Positions 52,617 through 62,413 are shown, numbered from the stretch's first letter. The stretch: 64,000 bases of DNA from Maricaulis sp963975345 (GCF_963975345.1 NZ_CAXBGE010000003.1:62001-126000); one strand, 5' to 3'. Notes: generated by a model from the sequence alone, not told the origin. A program made the numbers and translations.

Positions 52617-55600
52617 TCAATCATCGCCGTCGAATACCCAAGAAATAGGGATGGGTTCGATGTCGTCGAACGACTCATTCTTCGGCGGGTTATCTGGTTG
52701 CGCGGCTTCCGCTTCGCGGATTTTCTCGAACCAATCCTCCAAGTTTTCGCCCTCAGAAAATTCGGCAAACTGACTCCGCGACGGCGCTTGAACGAAAGTG
52801 GTCATGCAACCTTCCAGCTTTCCCGCATCGATTGTGTAGACGCCAGTGTGGTATCTTGCGCCCCCCCAGGCGTTGGAATGCGTAGATGAGCCGTGCACGC
52901 TCTTCTCACCAGAGATAATCCAAACCGGTTCACAATCGACAGATGATAACGCGCCTAAGAATGCGGTTCGATCCACCACAGCCGCACTCGGGCCGGGCTC
53001 TAGAACTGAGGGGTCGAAAAACCGCTTCTGACCGCACTTATCCACATACGACGGTTGCTTCCCACTTAACAATTTCAGTCCCAGGATGTTCGCGAGCCAA
53101 GGCGCAGGCATTTCAAGACTCACGGTATCGTCCAAGGAATAGTCGAAATTTCCGCGTTCGCAGAGGTATCTGGCAACCAAAGGCCGCACCGGGGCGCCTA
53201 CCGCAAGCCACCGGTTGGGGGCAACCCAATCATCGTTTCCCGCTAAGCGGGGGTGCCAGGGAAACTCTCCAAGGTAGTAATCTCCGCTAAAATCCAATCT
53301 AGGAATCGAATAAGGATCGGTAAGGCGTTTTCCCCGAATTGATTTGACTAAACGTGCCTTATCGTTCCGCTTCACGGCGACGCAATCGATACGGCACCAA
53401 ACGTCGCGTTGCCATGAAACCTCTCCATTAAATTCGCCCTCGCCTCGAAAGCCTCGCGATCCATGAAGTACCAGCCAGGGCGTATCAGCCTCCAGTGATT
53501 GGACTGCAATCATCGAGGCGTCGTTGTACAAGTCACGGTCTGAAAGCAGCCAATTCAAACGCTCTTCCGGTGACGCCGATCGCAAGGGCCGCCCGATGGG
53601 GGACCACCAGTACTTTTTTGCTTCCGTCTGTCGCCCTCGTTCGCGATTGGATTTCGCCATGAGCAGCGAGGGGTCGAGTTCCCGAACGCGCGTCTGCAAC
53701 GCACTTTCGTACTGCTCATCTCCTGGTTCGCTCGAGTACCCCGATCCTAGATAGAACTGCGTATCGCTGACCCGTCCCACAAACTCGTGAAGAGCAATCC
53801 ATTGATATTTCTTCCCGATCCTTTCACGCCGATGCTCGTTGCGGTCATGAGCTCCTAGGGCGCGATCGATTTCGCCAAACCTCTCTTGGGTCCAGCCGAG
53901 GTCATGAGCACGCTTGCAGATCCAGCGTCGTGCAAGTGAAGGGTCGAACTGCGCCGGATTTTGAACCCTTTCACGCTTCGAGAACATTTCTCCCAGGATG
54001 AAGGGCTGGGCCCGGGTGCGAAATTCCTCCCATTGGTCGCTGGAGATGGTGTCTCGGAACTCGGCGGACGCTTTATCGATTTCGGCCTCTTCGTCGGTCT
54101 GCGGAAACGGCCTGTTGTCGGCATATTTTTTAGCGACCTTGAGAAGAGCTTCGTACGCCTTCAAAGCGGCTGGCGAAGCCGTAGCTTGAAAACGATCCGC
54201 CCATTCTTCGAAGAGCGCGCTCGGAGTTTGAGGCTCCTTCGCGTCAATGCGGGATATTGCCCAATCATCAGCAATTCCATCAATGACGTAGCGCGCGAAG
54301 TCTCCGTCGTTCACTGCAGAGCCGACTATTTCATCGCTGTGGAAATGACCGGGGCCGTATTCCTCACGGTACGTATCGATGACGCTATCGGGTACGTACT
54401 CAATAGGTTCGGCACCAGCGTGTGGCGGAATCGTATTCAGAGGGTCGATGTCAGATGCTAAGTGCCCCGTGGTTTGCGCGTACAAGACAATGCTGCGCGC
54501 GCTGTCTCTAATGGATTCGTTGCAGGTGGTTTTGCCTGTGGAGAAAAAGTTTTCATAAGCGGCATGCGATAAATTGGAGAGGTTCGTTGGATCCAAGTTC
54601 TGCAGCGCCGCGCCGTAAGCAGCAGCCAACAGGCGGTCGCAGACGTACGGGTCATCAACAACTGAAAAGGATCTCAATAGATCCGCGGCCAATCTCAGGC
54701 GCGGCGCCAATATCGTCGCAAGTGCTTTTGTGGCTCGATCTCGAAGGTGGCGGTTCGACGTTGTTAGGAACCATGTGAGAGTCACAGCACAAAGTCTGGC
54801 CCTGTTGGGCTCTATAGCTTCAAAGCCATTTTCCCATGCCCATTCAATCAGCGAATAGGGTCCACTTTCTCCTTCCTCGCAGCTTAGCAAGTATGCTGAC
54901 CAAATTGTGTCCCGTTCAGGCATCGAAAATGCGCGAAGCCGAGTGTCCAGATGGTTCGCATTGAACTCGTTATCGGGCTCTGTGCTGATCGATACCCGCA
55001 GATCGAGAAAGCGGTCTGCTGGAAGCAGCGCCGCAGCGAGCTCGTCTGAACGTTTTGAGTAGAATACCTGCTGGCGCCATTTGAGGCTCGTTAAAAACGC
55101 CTCGTTCACGTCCCAGAGATTGTCGCCCTCCACCTGCACGGCATCGGGCAACTCCACTTGCCAACGCTCCGGAAGAAGGACTGCAAGAGCCTCGATCACG
55201 CCGGCATTCCGATATGCTTTCTCACCGCATACAAACTCGTGGAGCTTACCGCCGGGGCTGAACGCGTTTGTGGCTGATTCCCGATCAGCGTACTCATCGA
55301 GCATGGCCTCCGCGATCATGTAGTCGCCGAACCTCTCAAAGGTGAAGCGTACGACGTCTTGCTCGATAGGCTCGTCGGTCGGATCGGCGCCCGCCTGAAT
55401 CTCTTCAGATAGGACGCCCTCGTTGATCAAGTTTGTGAGCAAGCCTCCCTCGATATCTCCGGATGATGGAAGATAGTGGTCAAGAATTTCGTGGGCGCTC
55501 GTGTAGGCTAAAAATTGGGAACGATTGCGCCGCACTTCGCTGACAAATGCACCAAATGCCTGCTCAACGATCTTGAGTTTGGGGTTAAGGCGCAGCCGAC

Positions 55601-57272
55601 TGTTTATGGCCGCGATTGCTGCCTGATGATAAAAGCGAAATGTCTCGCTGACGCCAGTCATGCCCCTAGGCAGCTCGGACTTGCCCGATGCATCGAGAAA
55701 GTCGCAGCAAGTGCGCAAGAAAAGTGGGTTATCGAACTCCTCAGTCAGCGTAGGCGCGCCAGGTAGCGTAATCCCCCTCGTCGCTAAGTACGCCCTTGCG
55801 GCCCGACCTCCCGTGCCCCCGAACCCCACATGGTACACCCTACCAAGCTGCTCGGCACCGAAGCTGGGAGGAATGAGGCGGTTAGCGAAGGTCGATCGGC
55901 AAGAGAGCACGATACAAAGGTGCTTGTAAGGCTCAGCCTCTGCGAAGAAGCTCCCGAGGTGTTGCGGCCAAATATCAATGCCATTCCTTTCATTGATCGC
56001 ATCAATGCAGATCAAGGTGCGTGCAGAGCACGCCTCACCTGCAGCATCCAACGCGCCGAGCAGCACCGAACGCTCATGTGTAAGGCCCAGTTGCTGAGCG
56101 ACCTGAGCCCAGGGATCACCGAGCTCGAACTGCTGCCCAAGGAGAATCAGAGCGGGGCGCTTCTGAGAAATCTGATCGCTGACAACATCAGCGAGCAAGT
56201 GAGACTTTCCTACCCCGGCCTCTCCAAGAAGGGCGCAAAATCGATGATTTGCCAGCGTCCATTTTGCCGTACCCAGTTCATCTCGGATTTGGGACAAAGT
56301 GTCATCCAGCGCTCCAAGAACGCGGTACGCAGCATCCCTATCGCTATATCCACCATGATCAGGGCGGACAGAGGACAACGAAGAAGCTTCAAGGAAAACG
56401 TACCGCACCGAGTCGTGCGTTTTCGCAATCAGCTTGAGCCAGCTTCCTACAGGAAGCTCGTCTGTTGGTGTAGGATCGGACTCGAAGGTCGCGGAAAGTT
56501 CAAGAACGGCTTTGGATAGATCCTGCACCCCTTCAGAGGGCGACGTAGAACCGGCAAACGCGCCCAATACTGATCGAAGATCTCCCGCCAGTTCTCGCTT
56601 CCAAACTGCCGATAGTCCGTGAAAGTCAAAGCTGCGCGTAAAAATTTCAAAGTTGCCCTTGAGGTCTAGATCAACGTTGGTCGCGGGAGTGTATCGGCTT
56701 CCCAAAGCCGTCCTAGCCACGCGAAACCTATCGTGAAACCACTCCATTCCAAAAAAACTGACATCAAACCAATATGCTAATCGGCCTGAGTAAGCGGGGG
56801 CAGCACGCATTAAGCGTTCCAGAAGCGCCGACTCATCCCAAAGTTCAATCGTTAGGGCACGCCCATGGTCCGCCGCCTTTTCTATCCAACGAGCCGCCCA
56901 GTTCTCCCACTTATTGCGGGCGCTAGTTTTCCCTTTTTGCACGCCTGCCGGAAGATTGAATGGAATGCAGACGTGATATGTTTCCAAGCGCAGGTTTTTT
57001 TGTAGCGCGGCATCGATAGACTCATTCAACTGTTTTCTAAGGCCATCGCCCCACTCAAAGACGTACTTCGCTTGAATGCCAATTCGGCCATTGCCTGGCT
57101 TGTCAGCATATGCCTCTACACCCGCGTCAGCTCCTGCGCCCTTCCGTGTATAAATATACCCGGCCGACTCGAACTCCATGCGGAAGAGCTGACAGCACAA
57201 TTCTTCGAAAGCCGTGTGTTGACTCCCGTGGTGTGATCGGATCGAGCGGAAATCTATTGATGGATTGCTCAT
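52617..57272 (-). CDS. Avs-like STAND NTPase with N-terminal nuclease domain
   Basis: A single 1551-residue protein. Residues 15-110 look like an Mrr-type PD-(D/E)xK nuclease: E24 in AFEEL, D49 in GAGADAG, and Q67-x-K69 in GIQAKY. Residues 340-480 are a STAND/NACHT-type NTPase: Walker A GEAGVGKS (350-357), Walker B TLICIDAINE (419-428), and VLSCRSTF (455-462) for the sensor. The last 1000 residues are mostly helical, with no family I recognise. This order (nuclease, NTPase, large sensor) matches antiviral STAND (Avs) proteins that recognise phage terminase or portal. Lower GC than neighbours and edges marked by repeats suggest acquisition. A sole gene, not an operon. Confidence 0.8.
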   Translation of the reverse strand: MSNPSIDFRSIRSHHGSQHTAFEELCCQLFRMEFESAGYIYTRKGAGADAGVEAYADKPGNGRIGIQAKYVFEWGDGLRKQLNESIDAALQKNLRLETYHVCIPFNLPAGVQKGKTSARNKWENWAARWIEKAADHGRALTIELWDESALLERLMRAAPAYSGRLAYWFDVSFFGMEWFHDRFRVARTALGSRYTPATNVDLDLKGNFEIFTRSFDFHGLSAVWKRELAGDLRSVLGAFAGSTSPSEGVQDLSKAVLELSATFESDPTPTDELPVGSWLKLIAKTHDSVRYVFLEASSLSSVRPDHGGYSDRDAAYRVLGALDDTLSQIRDELGTAKWTLANHRFCALLGEAGVGKSHLLADVVSDQISQKRPALILLGQQFELGDPWAQVAQQLGLTHERSVLLGALDAAGEACSARTLICIDAINERNGIDIWPQHLGSFFAEAEPYKHLCIVLSCRSTFANRLIPPSFGAEQLGRVYHVGFGGTGGRAARAYLATRGITLPGAPTLTEEFDNPLFLRTCCDFLDASGKSELPRGMTGVSETFRFYHQAAIAAINSRLRLNPKLKIVEQAFGAFVSEVRRNRSQFLAYTSAHEILDHYLPSSGDIEGGLLTNLINEGVLSEEIQAGADPTDEPIEQDVVRFTFERFGDYMIAEAMLDEYADRESATNAFSPGGKLHEFVCGEKAYRNAGVIEALAVLLPERWQVELPDAVQVEGDNLWDVNEAFLTSLKWRQQVFYSKRSDELAAALLPADRFLDLRVSISTEPDNEFNANHLDTRLRAFSMPERDTIWSAYLLSCEEGESGPYSLIEWAWENGFEAIEPNRARLCAVTLTWFLTTSNRHLRDRATKALATILAPRLRLAADLLRSFSVVDDPYVCDRLLAAAYGAALQNLDPTNLSNLSHAAYENFFSTGKTTCNESIRDSARSIVLYAQTTGHLASDIDPLNTIPPHAGAEPIEYVPDSVIDTYREEYGPGHFHSDEIVGSAVNDGDFARYVIDGIADDWAISRIDAKEPQTPSALFEEWADRFQATASPAALKAYEALLKVAKKYADNRPFPQTDEEAEIDKASAEFRDTISSDQWEEFRTRAQPFILGEMFSKRERVQNPAQFDPSLARRWICKRAHDLGWTQERFGEIDRALGAHDRNEHRRERIGKKYQWIALHEFVGRVSDTQFYLGSGYSSEPGDEQYESALQTRVRELDPSLLMAKSNRERGRQTEAKKYWWSPIGRPLRSASPEERLNWLLSDRDLYNDASMIAVQSLEADTPWLVLHGSRGFRGEGEFNGEVSWQRDVWCRIDCVAVKRNDKARLVKSIRGKRLTDPYSIPRLDFSGDYYLGEFPWHPRLAGNDDWVAPNRWLAVGAPVRPLVARYLCERGNFDYSLDDTVSLEMPAPWLANILGLKLLSGKQPSYVDKCGQKRFFDPSVLEPGPSAAVVDRTAFLGALSSVDCEPVWIISGEKSVHGSSTHSNAWGGARYHTGVYTIDAGKLEGCMTTFVQAPSRSQFAEFSEGENLEDWFEKIREAEAAQPDNPPKNESFDDIEPIPISWVFDGDD

Positions 57273-57582
57273 CGGGTCTCTCGCATTGGGCCTTGGCACA
57301 CCTAGGGTTTCAAGGGTCCCAAGAGCAGCCAAGGCCTAAGTCTGTCGTTTCAACAGAAAACTTTCGCAAATATGGCGCGAGCTGAGAAATGTAATCATGC
57401 CACGCCAATCGCGTCCGCCAAGCGGCCGGACGCGGGACCCCCCCTTATCCCCGCCCCGCCAACGCCATGCGATACTCACCAGGCTCTTTGAACCCGTGAA
57501 TAACCACCGCGCATCCGGCCCCAAGCCGGGCGCAACGCCGTGTCCGCTCCAGGGAGGCAGCTATAGTAGTAGTCGTAGTAGG
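57273..57582. other. intergenic, no gene seen
   Basis: 310 bases upstream of the STAND gene. It holds its promoter, a pyrimidine-rich and GC-rich stretch (57418-57470) and a short GTA repeat at about 57563-57580. I see no credible gene. Confidence 0.5.
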
Positions 57583-57681
57583 AGAAAAAAAGGGACATGT
57601 ATAATTAACGCGCTCGCACGACAGCGCTTTGTTGGCACGCCGGACAGACTGCGCGTTAATTATACATGTCCCTCTTTTTCT
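57583..57681. repeat. large inverted repeat (MITE/REPIN-like)
   Basis: Two 30-base arms (57583-57612 and 57652-57681) with one mismatch, of which 22 bases are perfect: AGGGACATGTATAATTAACG plus CG, and its complement. A 39-base loop lies between. The A-rich and T-rich outsides resemble bidirectional terminators. The right arm abuts the stop codon of the NDUFA9-like gene. Confidence 0.75.
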
Positions 57682-58645
57682 AGACCGCCCGCTCGTGAAA
57701 CTGCCCGTGCCGCCGGTACGGGATCAGGTAATCGGGGACGATGGCTTCGACGGTTTCGCCGGTCAGGCCGAGATCGGCCAGGGTTTTGGCGGCCTCGCTG
57801 ACGACATTGTCCTGGCGCAGCTGGGTCAGCTGGTCACGCGTGATGACCGGCTCGACGAAGGGCAGGATCGCCGCCATTTCGAACAGCATCGCCATCGGGG
57901 TCGCCAGGGCGAAGGGCAGCGGCATCAGGAAGCGCGGCCGGTCGAGCTCGGTGACGACGAAGCGCATCAGCTCTTCAAACGTGTACACACCCGGTCCGCC
58001 CAGCTCATAGGTCTGGCCGCGGGCGGCCTCGCTGGTCAGCGCGGCGAGCACGGCATCGGCGACATCGCCGGCATAGACCGGCTGGAAGCGCGTCTTGCCA
58101 CCGCCAAACAGCGGCAGGATTGGCAGGAATTGCGCCATCGAAGCGAAGCGATTGAAGAAGCCGTCGCCGACCCCGAAAATGATCGAAGGCCGCAGAATCG
58201 TCGCGCTGGGCAGCGCCGCCTTCACATGCGCTTCGCCTTCGGCCTTCGAGCGTGCATAACGCGAGGCACTGTTGGCGTCGGCACCGATGGCCGACATCTG
58301 GATCATCGTGGTGATGCCGGCCTTGGCCGCCGCTGTGGCGATGGTCTTGGCGCCCAAGGCATGCAGGCGCGTGAACGTCTGGCGGCCGTCTTCGTTCAGC
58401 ACGCCGACCAGGTTGACGACGCCGCTGGCGCCTTCAACGGCCCGCTCGACCGAGGACGCAACGCGCACATTGGCCTGCACCAGCTGGACTTGTCCGACGA
58501 CACCGGCAACGCGCAAATCCTGCGCCAGATGCGGCCGCCGCGTTGCCACGCGAACCCGATAACCCGCCCGCGACAGGGCCCGAACCACATGGCGGCCAAC
58601 AAAGCCTGAGCCGCCGAATACTGTGATGATTTCGTCTCGAAGCAT
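57680..58645 (-). CDS. complex I NDUFA9 subunit family protein
   Basis: A 321-residue atypical SDR with TVFGGSGFVGRHVVRALSRA as the NAD(P) loop and LRPSIIFGVGDGFFNRFASM in the middle. Related to the accessory NDUFA9 protein of respiratory complex I, common in alphaproteobacteria; some may be plain NAD-dependent epimerase-like enzymes. Its TAG stop abuts the inverted repeat. Confidence 0.85.
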   Translation of the reverse strand: MLRDEIITVFGGSGFVGRHVVRALSRAGYRVRVATRRPHLAQDLRVAGVVGQVQLVQANVRVASSVERAVEGASGVVNLVGVLNEDGRQTFTRLHALGAKTIATAAAKAGITTMIQMSAIGADANSASRYARSKAEGEAHVKAALPSATILRPSIIFGVGDGFFNRFASMAQFLPILPLFGGGKTRFQPVYAGDVADAVLAALTSEAARGQTYELGGPGVYTFEELMRFVVTELDRPRFLMPLPFALATPMAMLFEMAAILPFVEPVITRDQLTQLRQDNVVSEAAKTLADLGLTGETVEAIVPDYLIPYRRHGQFHERAV

Positions 58646-58822
58646 GGTTTCATCCCCGCGCTAATCCGGTCGGTTCCGGGTAGACCAAAAATCACACGAT
58701 CTGTCCATGAGACAATGCGCCTGTGGGCCCGCCGCCACGCCGAAGCGCCGCCGTATGCGTTGCGCTGAGCGCCCGGCGTTGACAGGCGAGCAGGCCTTCT
58801 TTACCTACCCGCTTCCACACCT

Positions 58823-58909
58823 GCCCAGGTGGCGGAATTGGTAGACGCGCTAGCTTCAGGTGCTAGTTTCCGAAAGGAAGTGGAAGTTCGAGTCTTCTCC
58901 TGGGCACCA
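58823..58909 (+). tRNA. tRNA-Leu (anticodon CAG)
   Basis: 87 bases including an encoded CCA end. Acceptor stem GCCCAGG with CCTGGGC; anticodon stem CTAGC with GCTAG and loop TTCAGGT, giving CAG; a long variable arm (about TTTCCGAAAGGAAGTG) as in type II tRNAs; T-arm with GTTCGAGTC. It is the insertion point of the integrative element that follows. Confidence 0.93.
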
Positions 58910-58997
58910 ATATTCAGTCCTAACCAGCTGAAATCCCTTATAGAGCATTGTGTTAGTCGCATAATTTGGTACATGGCTTGGTACATAGGAACCAGCC

Positions 58998-60416
58998 GTG
59001 AGAATAATTGTGCCCGGGCTACAGCTCCGCAATAACACCTATCACTTCCGCCGCGCAGTGCCGCCGGACCTCATTGAGATTGTCGGCCAGCGTGAGTGGA
59101 AAAAGACCCTTGGGCTAGGGCCAGACCAGACATTGCGAGCGCACGTCGAAGCAAATCGCTTGTGGCGTGAGACCGATGAGCAGATCGCAACATTGCGACG
59201 CGAGTTGGCTCATGATTGCAGTCCTGCTGTTCTCGCGAAGCGAGCGGCTGAGTGGGCAGGCCGCTTTCAGCTTCTTGATGGACAACCTGGTGCAATCAGA
59301 GAAACCGTTTGGACTGACCGCGGCGAGGACGAGCTGGACAGCCAACGAGACCTCAACATCGAGCGCATCATTGAGGAGGCCGGTCGACAGTCCGGCTGGG
59401 ACGAGAAGGGACACCCCAAGCAACTAACGCCCGTGCAGAAAGCCCGGCTGGCCGTGCTGGTAGCTGGCAAGCCCGTGGAGCCTGAGTTGACGGTGTCGCA
59501 GGCACGCGACCTCTACCTCTCAGAGCGGTACGACGGGCGCCAAGACAAGGCGACCGTCCAAGCGACAAATCAATTCATTGAGATGGTCGGCGACGTGGAG
59601 CTGGCCAGCATCTCACGCCCGATGGTCAACAGGTGGCTCCGAAGCCTAGTAACCGACCGCGGCCAATCCGCAGGGACCGTTCGCAGGCGCCTGACGACGC
59701 TAAAGGCCATCTTCAACTACTTGCGAAAAAACTATGACCTCAAAGCCGACAATCCGTTTGCGGAGCAGGACATTCCCGCAACCGCCGCACCACCGAAGCC
59801 CCGCGTTCCGTTCCATCGCAGACATTTCAGCCTGCTGGACGCCTATGTTCGCCGCCAAGACACCGACCCCAACACGCGCCATATTCTGACGCTGCTGAAG
59901 TACACGGGGTGTCGCCCAATGGAAATCGGCGGCTTGAGCAAATCCGAGGTCTATTTGGACCAGGAAGTTCCGGCGATAAGGGTCCGATGGACCGCAGACC
60001 GAAGGCTCAAGACGGCGATGGCGGAGCGCGTTGTACCGCTGATCGGCCCTGCCATCACAGCCGCGCGTGAAGCCTTGAGCACCGCTTCCGACCAACACCT
60101 CTTCCCCCAGCTGTATCGGGACACGGAGCGCCTCTCGCAAACCTTGAACAAGGCGATACGAGCGGCAGGCGTCCCGCATGCACCGGATAGGCTGGTGGCC
60201 TACTCCTTCCGGCATTCAATGAAAGAAGCGATGCGGCTTGCTGAGGTGCCGGAAGAGACTCAGGACGCGATCATGGGGCACTCCAGAAAGAACGTCGGGG
60301 CTGGATATGGCGCTGCGAAACGGCCGCTGGGTGTACTGAAGGATGCGTTGGAACGCTCCATTCCCCACCTCGGCGATGTCGACGAGACGGAATATCTGCC
60401 GGACGAGCTGCCGTGA
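58998..60416 (+). CDS. tyrosine-type site-specific integrase
   Basis: A 472-residue integrase with a GTG start. N-terminal part is an arm-binding domain plus SAM-like core-binding domain (about 165-250, LTVSQARDLYLSERYDG). The catalytic domain shows R306 in YTGCRPMEI, K338 in RRLKTAMAERVVP, H406 in YSFRHSMKEAM (the second catalytic Arg position has Lys409), H428 in IMGHSR and nucleophile Y437 in GAGYG. It sits 88 bases after tRNA-Leu, so it integrates there. Confidence 0.92.
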   Translation: MRIIVPGLQLRNNTYHFRRAVPPDLIEIVGQREWKKTLGLGPDQTLRAHVEANRLWRETDEQIATLRRELAHDCSPAVLAKRAAEWAGRFQLLDGQPGAIRETVWTDRGEDELDSQRDLNIERIIEEAGRQSGWDEKGHPKQLTPVQKARLAVLVAGKPVEPELTVSQARDLYLSERYDGRQDKATVQATNQFIEMVGDVELASISRPMVNRWLRSLVTDRGQSAGTVRRRLTTLKAIFNYLRKNYDLKADNPFAEQDIPATAAPPKPRVPFHRRHFSLLDAYVRRQDTDPNTRHILTLLKYTGCRPMEIGGLSKSEVYLDQEVPAIRVRWTADRRLKTAMAERVVPLIGPAITAAREALSTASDQHLFPQLYRDTERLSQTLNKAIRAAGVPHAPDRLVAYSFRHSMKEAMRLAEVPEETQDAIMGHSRKNVGAGYGAAKRPLGVLKDALERSIPHLGDVDETEYLPDELP

Positions 60417-60497
60417 GTGCCAAAATTTTGACCAGAATATCAGAGGGGTCTCTCAACACAGCGCCGACCGCATTTTCCCCCAATGCCCCAGCGAGGA

Positions 60498-60707
60498 TCA
60501 TCGCGCGGGGCGGTCCCTGTTCTGACCTATTGGCCAATCAGCGAGGGCGAACAACCAAAGCAGGACGATGTTCAGGCCCGGCACTAGCATGAGCAAGCTC
60601 AACGAGCCCGCGTAGCCCGCCTTGCGTGCGATCTTCCACATTGGAACGACGTACAATACCACGATCAGCACAAGTGTGATCAAAATCTGCCACATTGCCG
60701 GTGCCAT
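60498..60707 (-). CDS. small two-TM membrane protein
   Basis: A 69-residue protein with two membrane helices (about 4-22 and 33-54) joined by KIARKAGYAG and ending in WPIGQNRDR. GGAGGAGAGCT just before the ATG is a strong ribosome binding site. The pattern WKIARKAGYAG is seen at the ends of many bacterial small membrane proteins of unknown function. Sits in the integrative element, facing the integrase. Confidence 0.65.
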   Translation of the reverse strand: MAPAMWQILITLVLIVVLYVVPMWKIARKAGYAGSLSLLMLVPGLNIVLLWLFALADWPIGQNRDRPAR

Positions 60708-61083
60708 AGCTCTCCTCCGTCTAGCTGCGTTAAAGCTAAATCAGAAGGCGCTGATTCCGCAAGTTGGGATGATGGCCCTAACCTCAACCGCTCTAAACGC
60801 TGAGCCGGCCCCCTCCCGAGCACTGCGCAGCGAACTCTAGGTGTCCCCCTAGCACACCCCTTCAACCATCTGGGAGAGCCTTTTGGGGCAACGCCGCTTA
60901 GCCTGCACGTTGGTGACCCCCGCACAACACCTCTTTCTACCCAAACCGGGCCTAATCTGCATGCCGCACCTCGTTTTGCCGCAATTAGGCGTCCCCTAAA
61001 CAGAAACCCGACCATGCCGAAAACAAGCCACCACGGCGCCTGCTGTCCTTTGACGGCGGGCGTCTTCTTTTTGAGGAGACCAC
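60708..61083. other. non-coding stretch in the element
   Basis: 376 bases between the small membrane protein gene and the polymerase-like gene. It contains weak frames without good starts, and close to the end a pyrimidine-rich then GAGGAG stretch that serves as the polymerase gene's ribosome binding site. I see no gene. Confidence 0.5.
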
Positions 61084-62385
61084 ATGCTCGCATTCGACTG
61101 CGCAGACGACTTCCCACTACATGAAACCGCCCAAGACCAGCCGAAGCGCTCCGACATCCCGTTCGACTGGACGCTTCGTCCGAGCAACCCGCCAGCGCAC
61201 CAGCTGGTTGCCCTAGCGATGACCGACGCCAATGCCATTAGAAGGCGCTCCAAGAAGGCGCGTAGACGCCAGCAGAGACACGAGAGTGCATTTGAGGCCG
61301 CAGTGTCCGCCATCGTCGCGAACGCCACTCAGGCGGCCCTCAGGAGCGACTCTACGCCTATCCACGTGAGCCGCTCAAAGGTCCATCTGGAGCGACGCGA
61401 CCGGTACCGCCAAGAAGGCGAGACTGGAGCCTTTCCCCAGCGTCTGGATGAACTTCACGAGGCTGGTTGGATCGTACAGGTCATCGCACCCCCCTCGACT
61501 GCTGAGCAGCGGAACAGTTCAACCATCACCGCAGGGCCGGTCCTCCTGGCTCACCTCAGGGAACCGGACTTCCAAGCGGCGGCATTCCACCAAGCGCCGG
61601 TGGGCGAGGTCATCATCCTCAAGTCTGTGAAACGCCGCCAGAAGCGTTCCATCATCGACTATGTCGACACACCGCAGACGCATTCACTCCGCGAGGAGGT
61701 TACCCGGATCAATCACGCGCTTTTGCAGGCTGACATCTCGGTGACGCCGGAGTGTGCCGACACAGTCGACGTCGGCCATCGCCGCCTCGTACGGAGTTTC
61801 ATTGATGAAGGCTTCGACCATGGCGGGCGTTTCGGTGGCGGCTTTTGGGTCCCGATGTCAAAGACGGATCGGTTCGCACACCTCCGGATCGATGGCGAGC
61901 GAGTTGTCGAACTCGATTTTGAACAGCTTCACCCTCACATCGCGTACGCACTGGTTGGCGGAGCGGCCCCAAAGGGCGATCTCTACGACATCCCAGGATT
62001 GGAGACCGTGCCCCGCAAAACACGCAAGGCCTTCTTCAATGCTCTGCTATGGGATGAGCGTGAACGGCGGAGCCTTGTGAAGGGAACGCGTGAACACTTT
62101 CCCGCTCATCTGTCGGGGAAGTCCGCCGCAGACCTAGTCGCACGTCAGCATCCGGCCATCGCACCCCTACTTGGAACCGGCGCAGGGGCTCGCATCATGG
62201 GCATCGAGAGCGAGATAATGACACGTATAATGCTCGACCTCATCGAAGCAGGCATTACGGGGCTCCCGATCCACGACGCAGTGCTCGTTCCGGCCTCCAA
62301 GACCTTTCTTGCACTACCCGTCATGCGGGAGGCTTACCGGAGCATCACAGGGCAGACCATTAGGGTCAGTAAGACCGTTGGGTAA
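61084..62385 (+). CDS. reduced superfamily-A polymerase, TV-Pol-like
   Basis: A 433-residue protein. Its last 190 residues look like a stripped-down family A palm and fingers: GRFGGGFWVPMSK (248-260), motif A VVELDFEQLHPHIAYAL (D278), motif B PRKTRKAFFNALLW (310-323; R311, K315) and motif C PIHDAVLV (H397, D398). There is no exonuclease domain. The first 200 residues are basic helices with no clear domain. The TV-Pol family, proposed for transposons, integrative elements and viruses as a primase-polymerase, has this layout. GAGGAG stands six bases before the ATG. It should copy or prime the element's DNA. Confidence 0.75.
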   Translation: MLAFDCADDFPLHETAQDQPKRSDIPFDWTLRPSNPPAHQLVALAMTDANAIRRRSKKARRRQQRHESAFEAAVSAIVANATQAALRSDSTPIHVSRSKVHLERRDRYRQEGETGAFPQRLDELHEAGWIVQVIAPPSTAEQRNSSTITAGPVLLAHLREPDFQAAAFHQAPVGEVIILKSVKRRQKRSIIDYVDTPQTHSLREEVTRINHALLQADISVTPECADTVDVGHRRLVRSFIDEGFDHGGRFGGGFWVPMSKTDRFAHLRIDGERVVELDFEQLHPHIAYALVGGAAPKGDLYDIPGLETVPRKTRKAFFNALLWDERERRSLVKGTREHFPAHLSGKSAADLVARQHPAIAPLLGTGAGARIMGIESEIMTRIMLDLIEAGITGLPIHDAVLVPASKTFLALPVMREAYRSITGQTIRVSKTVG

Positions 62386-62413
62386 TGGTCCCTGTGTCAC
62401 CCCCTTTGGACAT

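Noticed and set aside
57396..57801. Open frame on + strand of 134 codons over the inverted repeat and the end of the NDUFA9-like gene
   Set aside because: The translation is low-complexity (Ser/Arg/Pro-rich) and passes through the palindrome; no ribosome binding site and antisense to a real gene.
60680..61117. 145-codon minus-strand frame between the small membrane protein and the polymerase-like gene
   Set aside because: Composition (Arg/Gly/Ala) typical of a random GC-rich frame and it overlaps the starts of two better genes.
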